Part shown: positions 15,771 to 24,767 of the stretch, piece after piece
How positions within the stretch are numbered: position 1 is the stretch's first letter
How the letters are laid out: each line of letters begins with the position of its first letter
Notes under the pieces: generated by a model
Told to the model about the DNA's origin: nothing
The model's database searches: none
Seen by the model: only the letters and a program-made list of their open reading frames with translations
DNA from: Actinomycetospora callitridis
Lineage (GTDB): Bacteria > Actinomycetota > Actinomycetes > Mycobacteriales > Pseudonocardiaceae
Direction: 5' to 3'
DNA: 64,000 nt
Assembly: GCF_028737265.1 (NCBI RefSeq)
Contig: NZ_JAQZAK010000008.1
Span: 185,458 to 249,457, forward strand
Position numbers and translations under genes: made by a program

Positions 15771-17066
15771 GTGGGCGACCAGACGCCCGGCCGGGTGGGC
15801 GCCCGGAGGCTGGTCGGTGCGGCCGGTCTCGGCGTCCTGGTCTCCGGCCTGATCGTCAACGTCTATCTCGCGGTCGTGGCGCGTGCGCTCCCTCCCGCCG
15901 AGTACGCGACGTTCGGGTCGTTCTGGGCACTCGCCCTCGTCGTCGGCTTCGGGGCCTTCCTGCCGCTCGAGCAGGAGCTCGCGCGACGCCTGCCCTTGCC
16001 CGGCGACCGCCAGGCGCTCCTGCGGGCCGCGAGCGGCGCCGCCGCGGTGCTCGCCGGGATCGCCCTCGTGGTGCTCGTCGGGGCGCTGCCGATCATCTGG
16101 CGGTCGCTGGACGGCGACGTGTCCGTCCTGCTCGCCCTCGGGGCGCTGTGCGTCGTCTCCGCGGGCCAGTTCCTCGTGCGCGGCACCCTGATCGGCACCG
16201 ACCGCCTCGTGCGCCACGCGGCCGTCATGGTGCTCGACGCGGTCCTCCGGCTCGGCTTCGCCGTCGGCGTCTTCATCGTGGGCGGTGCCGACGCGGCGGC
16301 GTTCTGCTGGGCGCTCGTGGCCGCGATCGTGCTCGCGCACCTGCCGCAGCTGCCCGCGGCGTGGCGGCGGGCCGTGGCGTGGGGGCGGCCGTTGTCTCCG
16401 GGGACCCCCGCCGACCGGCCCTCGGTGCGCGGGCTGACCCGCGCCGCGATGCCGCTGCTGGTCGGCTCGGTGTGCGCGCAGCTTCTGCTCAACGGGCTGC
16501 CGGTGCTTGTGGTGGCCGAGGCCGGCGAGGCCAACGAGGCCGCGGCCGGCGTGTTCGTGGCCGCGTTCACCCTGGCCAAGGCACCGTTGTCGATGGTCGT
16601 GCCCCTGCAGTCGGCCGTCGTCCCCACGCTGACCCGCCTGATCGCCGCGGACCGCAGGCGCGAGGTGGTGGTCCTGCTCGTGAAGGGCGTCGCCCTGCTC
16701 GGCGCCGTGGCGGCGATCGGCGTCCCGCTGGCCTTCTTCGTGGGCCCCTGGGTGGTGTCGCTCGTCTTCGGAGCCGACTACACGATCGGCGGCCTGGACC
16801 TCGCGATCATCCTCTGCGGGGTGCTCGCCCACATCGGGCTCGTCGTCGTCACCCAGGTCCACGTCGCCCGGGGTCGCCACCGCGACGTCGCGCTGAGCTG
16901 GACCGCGGGCCTCCTGGCCGCAGGCGTCACGTTCTGGCTGGTCCCGGGCGTGATCCTCTCCGGAGAGGTCGCGTTCGGGGTCGGCAGCGCGGTGGGCGCA
17001 GTGGTCAGTGCCCTGATCCTGGCGGCCTCGCGCCGCCGTCCTGCCGAGGAGAGGAACGAGGCGTGA
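15771..17066 (+). CDS. Polysaccharide/lipid-linked glycan flippase (MOP superfamily, Wzx-like)
   Basis: 431 residues from GTG 15771. About 12-14 hydrophobic segments fill the sequence in the even spacing of MATE/Wzx-type exporters. The start, RRLVGAAGLGVLVSGLIVNVYLAVVAR, followed by LPPAEYATFGSFWALA, is typical of oligosaccharide flippases, which have two inverted six-helix halves. It should move a lipid-linked glycan across the membrane. Its stop overlaps the start of a methyltransferase gene, and it lies between two emb genes, so the cargo may be a wall glycan other than the standard galactan. Substrate cannot be told from sequence. Confidence 0.8.
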   Translation: MGDQTPGRVGARRLVGAAGLGVLVSGLIVNVYLAVVARALPPAEYATFGSFWALALVVGFGAFLPLEQELARRLPLPGDRQALLRAASGAAAVLAGIALVVLVGALPIIWRSLDGDVSVLLALGALCVVSAGQFLVRGTLIGTDRLVRHAAVMVLDAVLRLGFAVGVFIVGGADAAAFCWALVAAIVLAHLPQLPAAWRRAVAWGRPLSPGTPADRPSVRGLTRAAMPLLVGSVCAQLLLNGLPVLVVAEAGEANEAAAGVFVAAFTLAKAPLSMVVPLQSAVVPTLTRLIAADRRREVVVLLVKGVALLGAVAAIGVPLAFFVGPWVVSLVFGADYTIGGLDLAIILCGVLAHIGLVVVTQVHVARGRHRDVALSWTAGLLAAGVTFWLVPGVILSGEVAFGVGSAVGAVVSALILAASRRRPAEERNEA

Positions 17067-17767
17067 GCGCCGAGAGCACCGAGTACGACGAGCAGTACTA
17101 CCAGGCCAACGGCCAGGCCGACGATCGTCCCGCGCTGCGCTGGTACACCCGTCTCGTGCGCCGCTACACCGCCGGCGGCCCGTACCTCGACTTCGGCTGC
17201 GGCACCGGGCACCTCGTGCGACGGCTCTCCGCGCTCGGCCCGGCGGCGGGCTTCGAGATCTCCGAGTACTCGGCGCGCACCGCCCGCGCGAACGCGCCAG
17301 GAGCCACCGTCACCACCGACGTCGCCGAGCTCGCCGACGGCGCCTTCGGTGCGCTGACCGCGATCCACGTCCTCGAGCACCTCGACGACGAGGTGGCGTC
17401 GGAGACGCTCCGGACGTGGCGGCGCATCCTGCGCCCCGGGGGGTACGCCCTCGTCGTCATGCCCGACCCGGCCGGTCGCGGCCGGCGCCTGGCGGGTCAG
17501 GCGTGGATGGGCTTCGCCGACCCCACCCACATCAACCTCAAGCCGCACGCCCGGTGGCGGGAGTTCCTCACCGACCACGGTTTCGTGGTGGAGCGTGAGG
17601 GCACCGACGGGCTCTGGGACGTGCCCTACGGCCGGCTGCCGAAGCTGCTCGACGCGGCCCGCTACGCCGTGCCCGCGTTCGCGCAGTTCCTGTCCGGGCG
17701 CCTCGTGCTCCCGGCGGGATCCGGGGAGTCGTCGGTGTTCGTGATCCGCCGGCCCGCGGACGACTGA
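17063..17767 (+). CDS. SAM-dependent methyltransferase (class I)
   Basis: 234 residues from GTG 17063, translationally coupled to the flippase (4-base overlap). Motif I is LDFGCGTGHLVRRL (residues about 38-51). AIHVLEHLDDE and LRPGGYALVVMPDP supply the later motifs of the Methyltransf_11/23 group. The C-terminal half has ADPTHINLKPH, seen in methyltransferases that act on glycans or lipid-linked sugars. Coupling to the flippase suggests that it methylates the exported glycan or its lipid carrier. No membrane segment is present. Confidence 0.8.
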   Translation: MSAESTEYDEQYYQANGQADDRPALRWYTRLVRRYTAGGPYLDFGCGTGHLVRRLSALGPAAGFEISEYSARTARANAPGATVTTDVAELADGAFGALTAIHVLEHLDDEVASETLRTWRRILRPGGYALVVMPDPAGRGRRLAGQAWMGFADPTHINLKPHARWREFLTDHGFVVEREGTDGLWDVPYGRLPKLLDAARYAVPAFAQFLSGRLVLPAGSGESSVFVIRRPADD

Positions 17768-17789
17768 CCGGCCCGATCGGTCCGGCGGC

Positions 17790-20700
17790 TCAGCCGCCCG
17801 CGGCGTCCGCGGGCGGCGGCACCGCGCCGGGCTCGTCGGCCGCGGGCCCGTCGGCGGCGGCCTCCTGCTCGTCGAGCGGCACCGACATCGTGGTGTTCGG
17901 CGCCGGGCTCCACCCGGACACGACCTCGCGGCGCGGGTCGACGCGGTAGGACGGCGCGAGCGGCACCAGGGGGTCGAGCCGGTAGACCTGGCCCGACGCC
18001 CCGTCGGGGGCGGGACGCAGCCGGGTGGTCAGCTCGGTGACCTCGGAGTCGCGCAGGCTCTGGGCGAACAGGCCGCCGCGGCCCGTCTGCCAGATGCCGT
18101 CGAAGCGGTAGGCCAGGGGACGGTCGCCCCACACGACGCCCAGCGTGGCCGGCTCGTTGATCCCGAGCGCCTGCACCGGCTTGCGCTGGCAGGGGAACAG
18201 GAACGAGTACTGCCAGCTCACGGCCGAGGCCTCGCCGGGCCTGCTGTAGTCCGCGAGCGTGGTCCAGCGCTGGACGGTCGGCGCGCTCACCGCGAGCCAG
18301 CCGCCGGGGGCGACCGAGGTGTCCTCCGCGACGAGCCGGAGCACCGTGGCGCCCGTCGGCGGCCCGTTCGCGTCCTCGAGGAGCTGCGAGCGCCAGATCG
18401 TCGAGTCCACGGAGTCGCCCTCGGTGTCGACGTCCAGGGCCTGGCCCCCGATCGGGACCACGGCGCCGCCGAGCTCCCGGCCGTACTCGACCCGCAGTGT
18501 GTTGCCGTCGCCCGTGCGTCCCGACACCGAGGTGGTCATCGCCGCGCCGGGCCGGTCGGCCGGGATCGCGTACCAGGGTGTGGAGAAGCCGCCCACGGTG
18601 CCGTCCGAGCCCGCGGAGATCCCGGGCCCGGACGTGGGCGGCACGAAGCTGCCCCAGGCCTCGGCACCGGTGGCCGGCGGCGGGCTCGACGGGAACCAGC
18701 CGCCCGGCACGAACACCGACGTGCCGCCCGGCGGCGGCGCGAACAGGAAGGGCACCGGAGCGAGCGGAAGGGCCGTCGCCGGGTCGAGGACCTCGATCTG
18801 ACGGGCCGCGCCGCAGTCGGTCGCGAGCGGGTCGCGCACCGCGTCGGCCCACGGCGAGTACCCGTCGGCGGTGCGGGCGGTGGCGAGCACGAAGCTGCCG
18901 ACGAGGTACGTCGTGGACACCAGCAGCACCGCGGCCGCGGTGAGCGACACCGCGATCACCGGGGCCACGGGCCGCCATGAGGGCGCCCGCCACCGGACCA
19001 CGAGCAGGGTCGCGGCCGTCAGGACCACCCCGCCGAGCAGCCACCACACGGGCTGGTCGAAGGAGAAGAACGCGACGCGGGGCACCTGGAACGCGTCGGG
19101 CAGGCCGAGCATCCAGGAGTAGGGCCAGTTGTGGTCGCCGTGGCCGGCGAGGGCGGCGAGGACCACCACGAACAGGCCGACGCCGACCATCACCGGCAAC
19201 GGCGGTCGCCACGGGGACCGGTCGGGGGCATCCGGGTCCTCCGGTCCCTCCGGCGGCCGGGCGTCGCGCAGCAGCACCGGCGCGCCGACGACGACGAGCG
19301 CGATCACCGCCGGGCCGACGGTGGCGAGCGTGCCGAAGTGGTGGGTCCACTTGCTGGGGGTCAGCCACAGGAGGGCGAAGCCCAGCAGCAGGGTCCACCC
19401 GGCCGCCGCGAACCGCGGGGGCAGACGCAGGCCGCGCCCGCGCGCGAGCGCCACGAGGGCGAGCAGGCAGCCCAGCGCGAGCACGCCGAGCAGGACGGGG
19501 TACCGCTTGGCGTAGTTCCCCATCGGGCCGCCGTCGTCGAGCAGGAAGCTCCACCGGACGATCTCCGAGTACCAAGTCTCCTGCGCCTGCATCCCGAGGA
19601 AGATCTGCTGGGCGCGGACGAAGTCGCGCAGCGACCCGTCGGCGAACGCGAGCACGCTGACGAGCGCCCCGGGCGAGGCGAGGGCGACCACCGTCGCGAC
19701 CCGGCGGGGCAGCGAGCCCACCTCGGCGAGCCGCCGCCACACCGCGGGCAGCAGGGCGAGCAGGGGCGCGAGGGCGACGAAGCCGGTCGGCGCGGCCGTG
19801 GCGCCGAAGGACGCGACGCCGACGGCGAGCCCCGCGAGGAACCAGCGGTCGCGCTCGAGGGCGACCCGGAGGCACAGCAGGCTCGCGATCACGCTCGTGG
19901 CCACGACGGCCTCGGCGCGCACCCCGACGTCGTAGGGCAGCCACCAGGCGACGAACGCGACCGCCACGACCGCGTGCAGGGCGATCGCCCGCCCGCGTCC
20001 CGTGCCCGCGGGCAGCGCGCGGGCCACGTAGGCGCGCAGCAGGACCCAGCTCAGGAGCCCGAGCAGCAGGGCGGGGACACGCTGGACGACCGGGCTCAGG
20101 CCCGCGACGCCCTGCCACCACGAGAGCACGTAGTAGATCCACGTGAACGGGGTGAAGCCCTGGTTGTAGAGCTGGTAGTAGTTCGCGACGTAGCCGGTGT
20201 ACGGCACGTTCCCAGCCATGGCGGCGTAGTAGCCGTCGTCGTCGCTCATCGGGCCGATGAAGGTCCACAGCACCAGCAGGGCCGGCACCACCGCGTCGAC
20301 CACCCGCGGGCGCGGCCCGCGCCACCGGAGGGGTCCCTCGAGGAGCCGCCCGACCGGGCGGGTCAGGCGTTCCCGCCACGACCCCGTCCAGCCGGCGGGC
20401 TCCCAGCGCGCGGCGCGCACGGCCCGGTCGCGCTCGCGGAGCGCGGCGAGCACCACGCCGACGGCCACGAGCAGCAGGGCGGTCACGAGGGTCTTGAGGA
20501 ACGTCGGGGACGTCGAGAACTGGTCGTCGACGGTGAGCCGGACGCCGAGCCCGGTGCCGCCCGGCCGGGGTGGCACCGAGGTCACGAGCGCGTCGACGTC
20601 GGGGACGGCCTCGGGTCCCGCCCGGCCGACGGGCCGGCCGTCGAGCGTGACCGTCATGCCGGTGAGGTCGCCGGTGATCGCGACCGCGCAGGGTCCCGGC

Positions 20701-21179
20701 GGGAGGGGCCCCTCCACGAGCGGGATCCCGCGGGACACGACGCTGAGCCGGTCGTCGCGCACGATGGCGAGCAGCCCGACCTCGGCCGCAGGGGAGACCG
20801 GGGGGAGTGTCGCGAGCAGGAGGCCGTCGCCGGTCTCGCCGAGCGCGCGGCCCGTCCCGGCGGACCCCGCCGCCCGGATCGCGTCGCAGCCGGCCCGGAC
20901 GTCGAGCGCGAGGGGACGCTGGGTCGTCAGCTGCAGGGCGGTCGGCCGGGGGTCCGCGGGGTCGAGCGGCCAGCTGACCTCCGGCTGGGAGACGCTCACC
21001 GGGAGCAGCGGCAGCAGCGCCGCGCACACGAGCGCGAGGATCCCGGCGACGGTGGCGACCGCGGGCCACGAGGGCCGGCGCGCCCGCCAACCACCCTGCA
21101 CGTCGGCCCCGTCGGGAGCGGGTCCCTCGTCGGTGCGGCTCTCGTCGGCGGGGGACGAGGGCCGCGAGGTGGCGGTCAC
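17790..21179 (-). CDS. Emb-type arabinosyltransferase (GT53), solitary copy 2
   Basis: 1129 residues from GTG 21179, with GGGAG upstream; in-frame starts to 21245 would add up to 22 residues. The architecture is the same as the copy at 12406: N-terminal helix, extracytoplasmic domain, multi-helix core, C-terminal domain with WYAIPAD and SPAPNTTMSVP. The donor motif DDDGYY is at D313-315 followed by AGNVPYTGYVANYYQ, and SKWTHHFGTLA is an Emb core motif. The two solitary copies resemble each other more than the pair at 56-62 kb, suggesting a local duplication now separated by the flippase and methyltransferase genes. It probably transfers arabinofuranose from decaprenyl-phospho-arabinose. Confidence 0.87.
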   Translation of the reverse strand: MTATSRPSSPADESRTDEGPAPDGADVQGGWRARRPSWPAVATVAGILALVCAALLPLLPVSVSQPEVSWPLDPADPRPTALQLTTQRPLALDVRAGCDAIRAAGSAGTGRALGETGDGLLLATLPPVSPAAEVGLLAIVRDDRLSVVSRGIPLVEGPLPPGPCAVAITGDLTGMTVTLDGRPVGRAGPEAVPDVDALVTSVPPRPGGTGLGVRLTVDDQFSTSPTFLKTLVTALLLVAVGVVLAALRERDRAVRAARWEPAGWTGSWRERLTRPVGRLLEGPLRWRGPRPRVVDAVVPALLVLWTFIGPMSDDDGYYAAMAGNVPYTGYVANYYQLYNQGFTPFTWIYYVLSWWQGVAGLSPVVQRVPALLLGLLSWVLLRAYVARALPAGTGRGRAIALHAVVAVAFVAWWLPYDVGVRAEAVVATSVIASLLCLRVALERDRWFLAGLAVGVASFGATAAPTGFVALAPLLALLPAVWRRLAEVGSLPRRVATVVALASPGALVSVLAFADGSLRDFVRAQQIFLGMQAQETWYSEIVRWSFLLDDGGPMGNYAKRYPVLLGVLALGCLLALVALARGRGLRLPPRFAAAGWTLLLGFALLWLTPSKWTHHFGTLATVGPAVIALVVVGAPVLLRDARPPEGPEDPDAPDRSPWRPPLPVMVGVGLFVVVLAALAGHGDHNWPYSWMLGLPDAFQVPRVAFFSFDQPVWWLLGGVVLTAATLLVVRWRAPSWRPVAPVIAVSLTAAAVLLVSTTYLVGSFVLATARTADGYSPWADAVRDPLATDCGAARQIEVLDPATALPLAPVPFLFAPPPGGTSVFVPGGWFPSSPPPATGAEAWGSFVPPTSGPGISAGSDGTVGGFSTPWYAIPADRPGAAMTTSVSGRTGDGNTLRVEYGRELGGAVVPIGGQALDVDTEGDSVDSTIWRSQLLEDANGPPTGATVLRLVAEDTSVAPGGWLAVSAPTVQRWTTLADYSRPGEASAVSWQYSFLFPCQRKPVQALGINEPATLGVVWGDRPLAYRFDGIWQTGRGGLFAQSLRDSEVTELTTRLRPAPDGASGQVYRLDPLVPLAPSYRVDPRREVVSGWSPAPNTTMSVPLDEQEAAADGPAADEPGAVPPPADAAGG

Positions 21180-21213
21180 CGGGCGGGCTCCCGAGTCGGT
21201 CGGTGGATGACGC

Positions 21214-21219
21214 ACGGTA
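21214..21219 (-). promoter_or_regulatory. Putative -10 box of emb copy 2
   Basis: TACCGT on the minus strand lies 34 bases upstream of the GTG at 21179, leaving a short leader that contains GGGAG. This supports 21179 as the start. The divergent GT4 gene has its own TACAGT box at 21322-21327. Confidence 0.4.
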
Positions 21220-21321
21220 GCAACGGCGGCGCGTCCGGCGACCACCTGCCCGCGCGTGTACCGATCGGGCCACGGGTCCCGTCCCGGCGCGCCCGTCGGC
21301 CGTGGCGCCGATCGCGGCCTC

Positions 21322-21327
21322 TACAGT
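21322..21327 (+). promoter_or_regulatory. Putative -10 box of the GT4 gene
   Basis: TACAGT lies 55 bases before the GT4 ATG, in the 203-bp gap shared with the divergent emb gene. No convincing -35 was seen. Confidence 0.35.
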
Positions 21328-21382
21328 GTCCGGGCGGGACGAGCTGCCAGGACGGCCCCCGGAAACGTTGGCGAGGAGGGTG

Positions 21383-22528
21383 ATGGACGAGCATCCGCAC
21401 CACGACCTCTGCATCGTCCTGACCTATTACAGCCCCTACGTCTCCGGGCTCACCAACGTCGCGCGCGACCTCGCCGAGGGCCTCGCGGCGCGCGGGTGGA
21501 GGGTGTGTGTCGTCGCCTCCAAGCACGACCCGGAGCTCGCGACGCACGAGTTCGTCAACGGGGTCGAGGTGATCCGGGCTCCGGTGCTGGCCAAGGTCGG
21601 CAAGGGGACGATCGGGCTCAACCTGACCCGGCTCGCGCTGCGGGAGATGGCTCGCTCGACGGTGGTCAACCTGCACCTCCCCCTGGTCGAGGCGGGGCTG
21701 CTGGCGCGGCTCTCGCCGGTGCCGGTGGTGTCGACCTACCACTGCGACGTCTCCCTGCCGACCGGTGACGGCCCGCTCGTGCGCCGGCTCGTCAACGCCG
21801 CCCAGCACCGGGCGATCGACTTCTCCAGCCGGGTGGCGCTGCGGCGCTCCGCGGCCGCGGTGGTGTCCAGCGAGGACTACGCGCGGCACAGCCGGATGTG
21901 GTCCGCGATCGACGGCCGGATGGTCGCGGTGCCCCCGCCGTGCCCGCCGCGGGGCGCCGGCCGCCCGACCTTCCGGCGCGGCGAGGGACTCCACGTCGGC
22001 TTCCTCGGGCGCATCGTCGAGGAGAAGGGCGTCGAGCACCTCGTCGACGCGTTCCTCGCCCTCGACGACCCCGACGCCCGGCTGCTCGTGGGCGGGGACT
22101 ACCTCGACGTCGCCGGCGGCAGCGTCGCCGAGCGGGTCCGGCGCCACATCGGCGACGACCCGCGGATCGCGATGCTCGGGTTCATCCCCGAGGAGGACCT
22201 CGACGACTTCTACGCCTCGCTCGACGTCTTCGCGCTCCCGTCGGTCAACGCCTTCGAGGCGTTCGGCATCGTCCAGGTGGTCGCGATGATGGCGGGCGTG
22301 CCCGCGCTGGTCAGCGACCTGCCCGGGGTGCGCACGGTCGTCGAGGAGACCGGGTTCGGGGAGGTCGTGGCCCCCCGCGACGTCCCGGGGCTGACCGCCG
22401 CGCTCGCCCGCCTGCGCGACGACCCGCCGGACGCCGCGCACGGCGCCGCCACCGCGTCCGCGCGCTACAGCGTCGAGGCCGTCCTCGACGCGTACGACGC
22501 CGTCTTCGCCAAGGCCGGCGGGCGCTGA
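21383..22528 (+). CDS. GT4-family glycosyltransferase (GT-B fold)
   Basis: 381 residues from ATG 21383 after GCGAGGAGGG. The N-terminal domain starts LCIVLTYYSPYVSGLTNVARDLAEGL, the pattern of GT4 enzymes that recognise an acceptor and glide on the membrane face. The C-terminal donor-binding domain has VGFLGRIVEEKGVEHLVDAF and the E-x7-E type motif in NAFEAFGIVQVVAMMAGVP. It would use an activated sugar nucleotide in the cytoplasm. The neighbours (methyltransferase 36 bases downstream, flippase and emb genes upstream) suggest assembly of a lipid-linked surface glycan. Sugar specificity is unknown. Confidence 0.87.
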   Translation: MDEHPHHDLCIVLTYYSPYVSGLTNVARDLAEGLAARGWRVCVVASKHDPELATHEFVNGVEVIRAPVLAKVGKGTIGLNLTRLALREMARSTVVNLHLPLVEAGLLARLSPVPVVSTYHCDVSLPTGDGPLVRRLVNAAQHRAIDFSSRVALRRSAAAVVSSEDYARHSRMWSAIDGRMVAVPPPCPPRGAGRPTFRRGEGLHVGFLGRIVEEKGVEHLVDAFLALDDPDARLLVGGDYLDVAGGSVAERVRRHIGDDPRIAMLGFIPEEDLDDFYASLDVFALPSVNAFEAFGIVQVVAMMAGVPALVSDLPGVRTVVEETGFGEVVAPRDVPGLTAALARLRDDPPDAAHGAATASARYSVEAVLDAYDAVFAKAGGR

Positions 22529-22563
22529 GCCCGTCGGTCACACCGACTCCGCCGGAGGAACCG

Positions 22564-23301
22564 TTGGGTATCGACCCGAGCACCGGGATCGAGGAGGTCT
22601 CGCGGACCTGGACGCGCCTCGGGCGCGAGGATCCGATGTGGGCCGTCCTCACCGACCGGGAGAAGGCCGGGGGTGGGTGGACGCCGGCCGAGTTCCTGGC
22701 CACCGGCGCCACCGAGATCGCGACGCTCCTGGGCCGCCTGGCCGAGCTCGGCGCCGACCCGGCCCGCGGCCGCGCCGTCGACTTCGGCTGCGGCGCGGGA
22801 CGGCTGTCCCACGGCCTCGCCACGGCAGGGTTCGCCGAGGTGGTCGGGCTCGACATCTCGCCGACGATGCTGGAGAAGGCCCGCGAGATCGTCGACGCGC
22901 CGGCGTGCGACTTCCGCCTCGCGACCGGCCCGGACCTCGACGTCGTCGAGCCCGCCTCGGCCGACCTCGTCTACACCTGCCGCGTCCTGCAGCACATGCC
23001 GACCGAGCTCGCGCACCGCTACGTCCGGGCGTTCTACCGGATCGTGCGGCCCGGCGGGTACGTCGTGTTCCAGATGCCCACCGCCCCGGCCCGCAACGCC
23101 GCCGGACTCGCCCTGCGCGCGCTGCCGGCCCCGCTCGCCCGGCGACTGCGGCGCGGCATGGAGATGCACGGCACGCCGGAGGCCGGGGTCCGCGCCCTGG
23201 TGGCCGAGTGCGGGGCGGAGATGCTGGCCGCCGACGAGGACACCAGCGCCGGCCCGCGCTGGGGCTCGCGCCTCTACGTCACCCGCGCCGCCCCGGCCTG
23301 A
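22564..23301 (+). CDS. SAM-dependent methyltransferase (class I)
   Basis: 245 residues from TTG 22564, chosen because GGAGG lies five bases upstream and no ATG or GTG fits. Motif I is VDFGCGAGRLSHGL near residue 70. VVGLDISPTMLEKAREI supplies the acidic residue after strand 2, and RIVRPGGYVVFQMPT is the post-motif. The N-terminal TWTRLGREDPMWAVL occurs in actinobacterial methyltransferases found in glycan clusters. It is co-directional with the GT4 gene and likely modifies its product. It differs from the methyltransferase at 17063 in length and motif detail, so the two are not recent duplicates. Confidence 0.8.
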   Translation: MGIDPSTGIEEVSRTWTRLGREDPMWAVLTDREKAGGGWTPAEFLATGATEIATLLGRLAELGADPARGRAVDFGCGAGRLSHGLATAGFAEVVGLDISPTMLEKAREIVDAPACDFRLATGPDLDVVEPASADLVYTCRVLQHMPTELAHRYVRAFYRIVRPGGYVVFQMPTAPARNAAGLALRALPAPLARRLRRGMEMHGTPEAGVRALVAECGAEMLAADEDTSAGPRWGSRLYVTRAAPA

Positions 23302-23342
23302 GCAGGACCTGACGGGGCCACCGATCGTGTCATGATCGGTCG

Positions 23343-24764
23343 GTGAGCAGCGGGGGGAACCGCACCACCGGTCCCGTCGCGGTCGTCGACGTCCTCCTGG
23401 GCCTCGCCCTCACCGTGGGCGCCGCGGCCTGGTTCCTCTGGATCGCGGCCGGCCCCACCGCCCAGGGCGTGCTCACCGGCGAGGAGGCGTCCGTCGCCCA
23501 CCGCGACGCGTTGGCGCTCGCCCTGCACTGGCAACCCTCGGTGTGGAGTACCAACGCGGGCGGCCAGCTCTTCTACGCGCTCACGGGGCACGTCACCGGG
23601 CTCCTCGGGGACTACACGCTCTTCTCCCCGCGCACGGCCAAGGCGCTCGCCTCGGCCCTGCTCGCCCCGCTGGCCTACGTCGTCGCGCGCCGGCGGCTGG
23701 GATGCGGGCCGACCGCGGCCACCCTCGGCGCCGTCCTCGTGGTCCTGGTGCCCGGCGTGACCTCGCTGGCCTGGGTGGCCATCGAGACCCCGCTCGACGC
23801 GGTGGCCGGGATGGCGGCCCTGTACGTCGCCACCTCGCGACGGTGGTGGTGGCCGCTGGGCGGCGTGCTCGCCGGGGCGTCGGTGTCGCTGTACACGGCC
23901 GGCCTGGCGTGGGCGTTCGCGGTCGTGGTCGTCCTGCTCGGCCGCGTCCGGCGACCCACCGACGCGCTGCTCGCCGTCCTGGGGATCGCGGCGGGCGTGG
24001 GCGTCGTGGCCGCCCCGCTCGCCTGGTGGCGCAACGGCGGGGTCGTCGTCACCGGGGGCGGGCGCGACGGGATCGATTTCGGCGCCGTCGGCGCGCGGTT
24101 GGCGGAGATCGGGTCCTACGCGGTGCGCTCCGGCTCGTCCTACTACTACGCCACGGGCATTCCGGTCCTCGGCGGCGTCGTGCCCGCCGCGGTGCTCGCC
24201 GCGGGCGCCCTGGTGGCCGCGATCGGCCGCTTCCGCGCGGTGTGCCCGTGGCTGCTCGTCGCTGCGGGAGCCGTCGGGCTCTACGCGGTCTCGAGCGGTG
24301 TGCCCGGCGCGCGGCGGATCGTCGCGCTCGCGATCGTCGCCGGGTTGCTGGGCGGCGTCGCGGTCGACGTGCTCGCCCGTCGGCGGCCGGTGTGGACGGC
24401 GCTGCTCGTCGCCGCGACGGTGGCCGCGGTGGCGGCACCGATGGCGGTCGGCCTGGCCGCCTGGCGCGAGGACCTCGCCCGGGGCGAGCGGGTCATGACC
24501 GCCGACTGGCCCCTGCCCGTGGCCCCGGGTGCGACCGCGACGTCGACGCTCGCGGACCTGGACGCCGCGCTGCGCGCCGGGCGCCTCACGGTGACCCAGG
24601 TCGGCGACGGCTGGGGCGGGACGCGGACGCTCGCCCTGCTCTACCTCCTCGACGCCCGTCATGGCCGGCCGCCGCCGTTCGGCGCCGACCAGCTCATCGC
24701 CTACTACGCGACGACGCCGGACTGCCGGGCCCTCGACGGGCCGGCGTGCGCCCCGCCGCGGTGA
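23343..24764 (+). CDS. Polytopic membrane protein, possible GT-C glycosyltransferase
   Basis: 473 residues from GTG 23343, whose only upstream signal is CATGAT six bases before, suggesting a leaderless start. Ten or so membrane helices are evident. A non-helical loop after helix 1 contains GEEASVAHRDALAL, the place where GT39/ArnT-like enzymes carry their acidic motif, and WVAIETPLDAVAGMAALY resembles the GT-C core. The C-terminal 90 residues are soluble and probably extracytoplasmic (YYATTPDCRALDGPACAP). It could transfer a sugar from a polyprenyl-phosphate donor in the same glycan pathway as its neighbours. The family assignment is tentative. Confidence 0.5.
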   Translation: MSSGGNRTTGPVAVVDVLLGLALTVGAAAWFLWIAAGPTAQGVLTGEEASVAHRDALALALHWQPSVWSTNAGGQLFYALTGHVTGLLGDYTLFSPRTAKALASALLAPLAYVVARRRLGCGPTAATLGAVLVVLVPGVTSLAWVAIETPLDAVAGMAALYVATSRRWWWPLGGVLAGASVSLYTAGLAWAFAVVVVLLGRVRRPTDALLAVLGIAAGVGVVAAPLAWWRNGGVVVTGGGRDGIDFGAVGARLAEIGSYAVRSGSSYYYATGIPVLGGVVPAAVLAAGALVAAIGRFRAVCPWLLVAAGAVGLYAVSSGVPGARRIVALAIVAGLLGGVAVDVLARRRPVWTALLVAATVAAVAAPMAVGLAAWREDLARGERVMTADWPLPVAPGATATSTLADLDAALRAGRLTVTQVGDGWGGTRTLALLYLLDARHGRPPPFGADQLIAYYATTPDCRALDGPACAPPR

Positions 24765-24767
24765 GCC

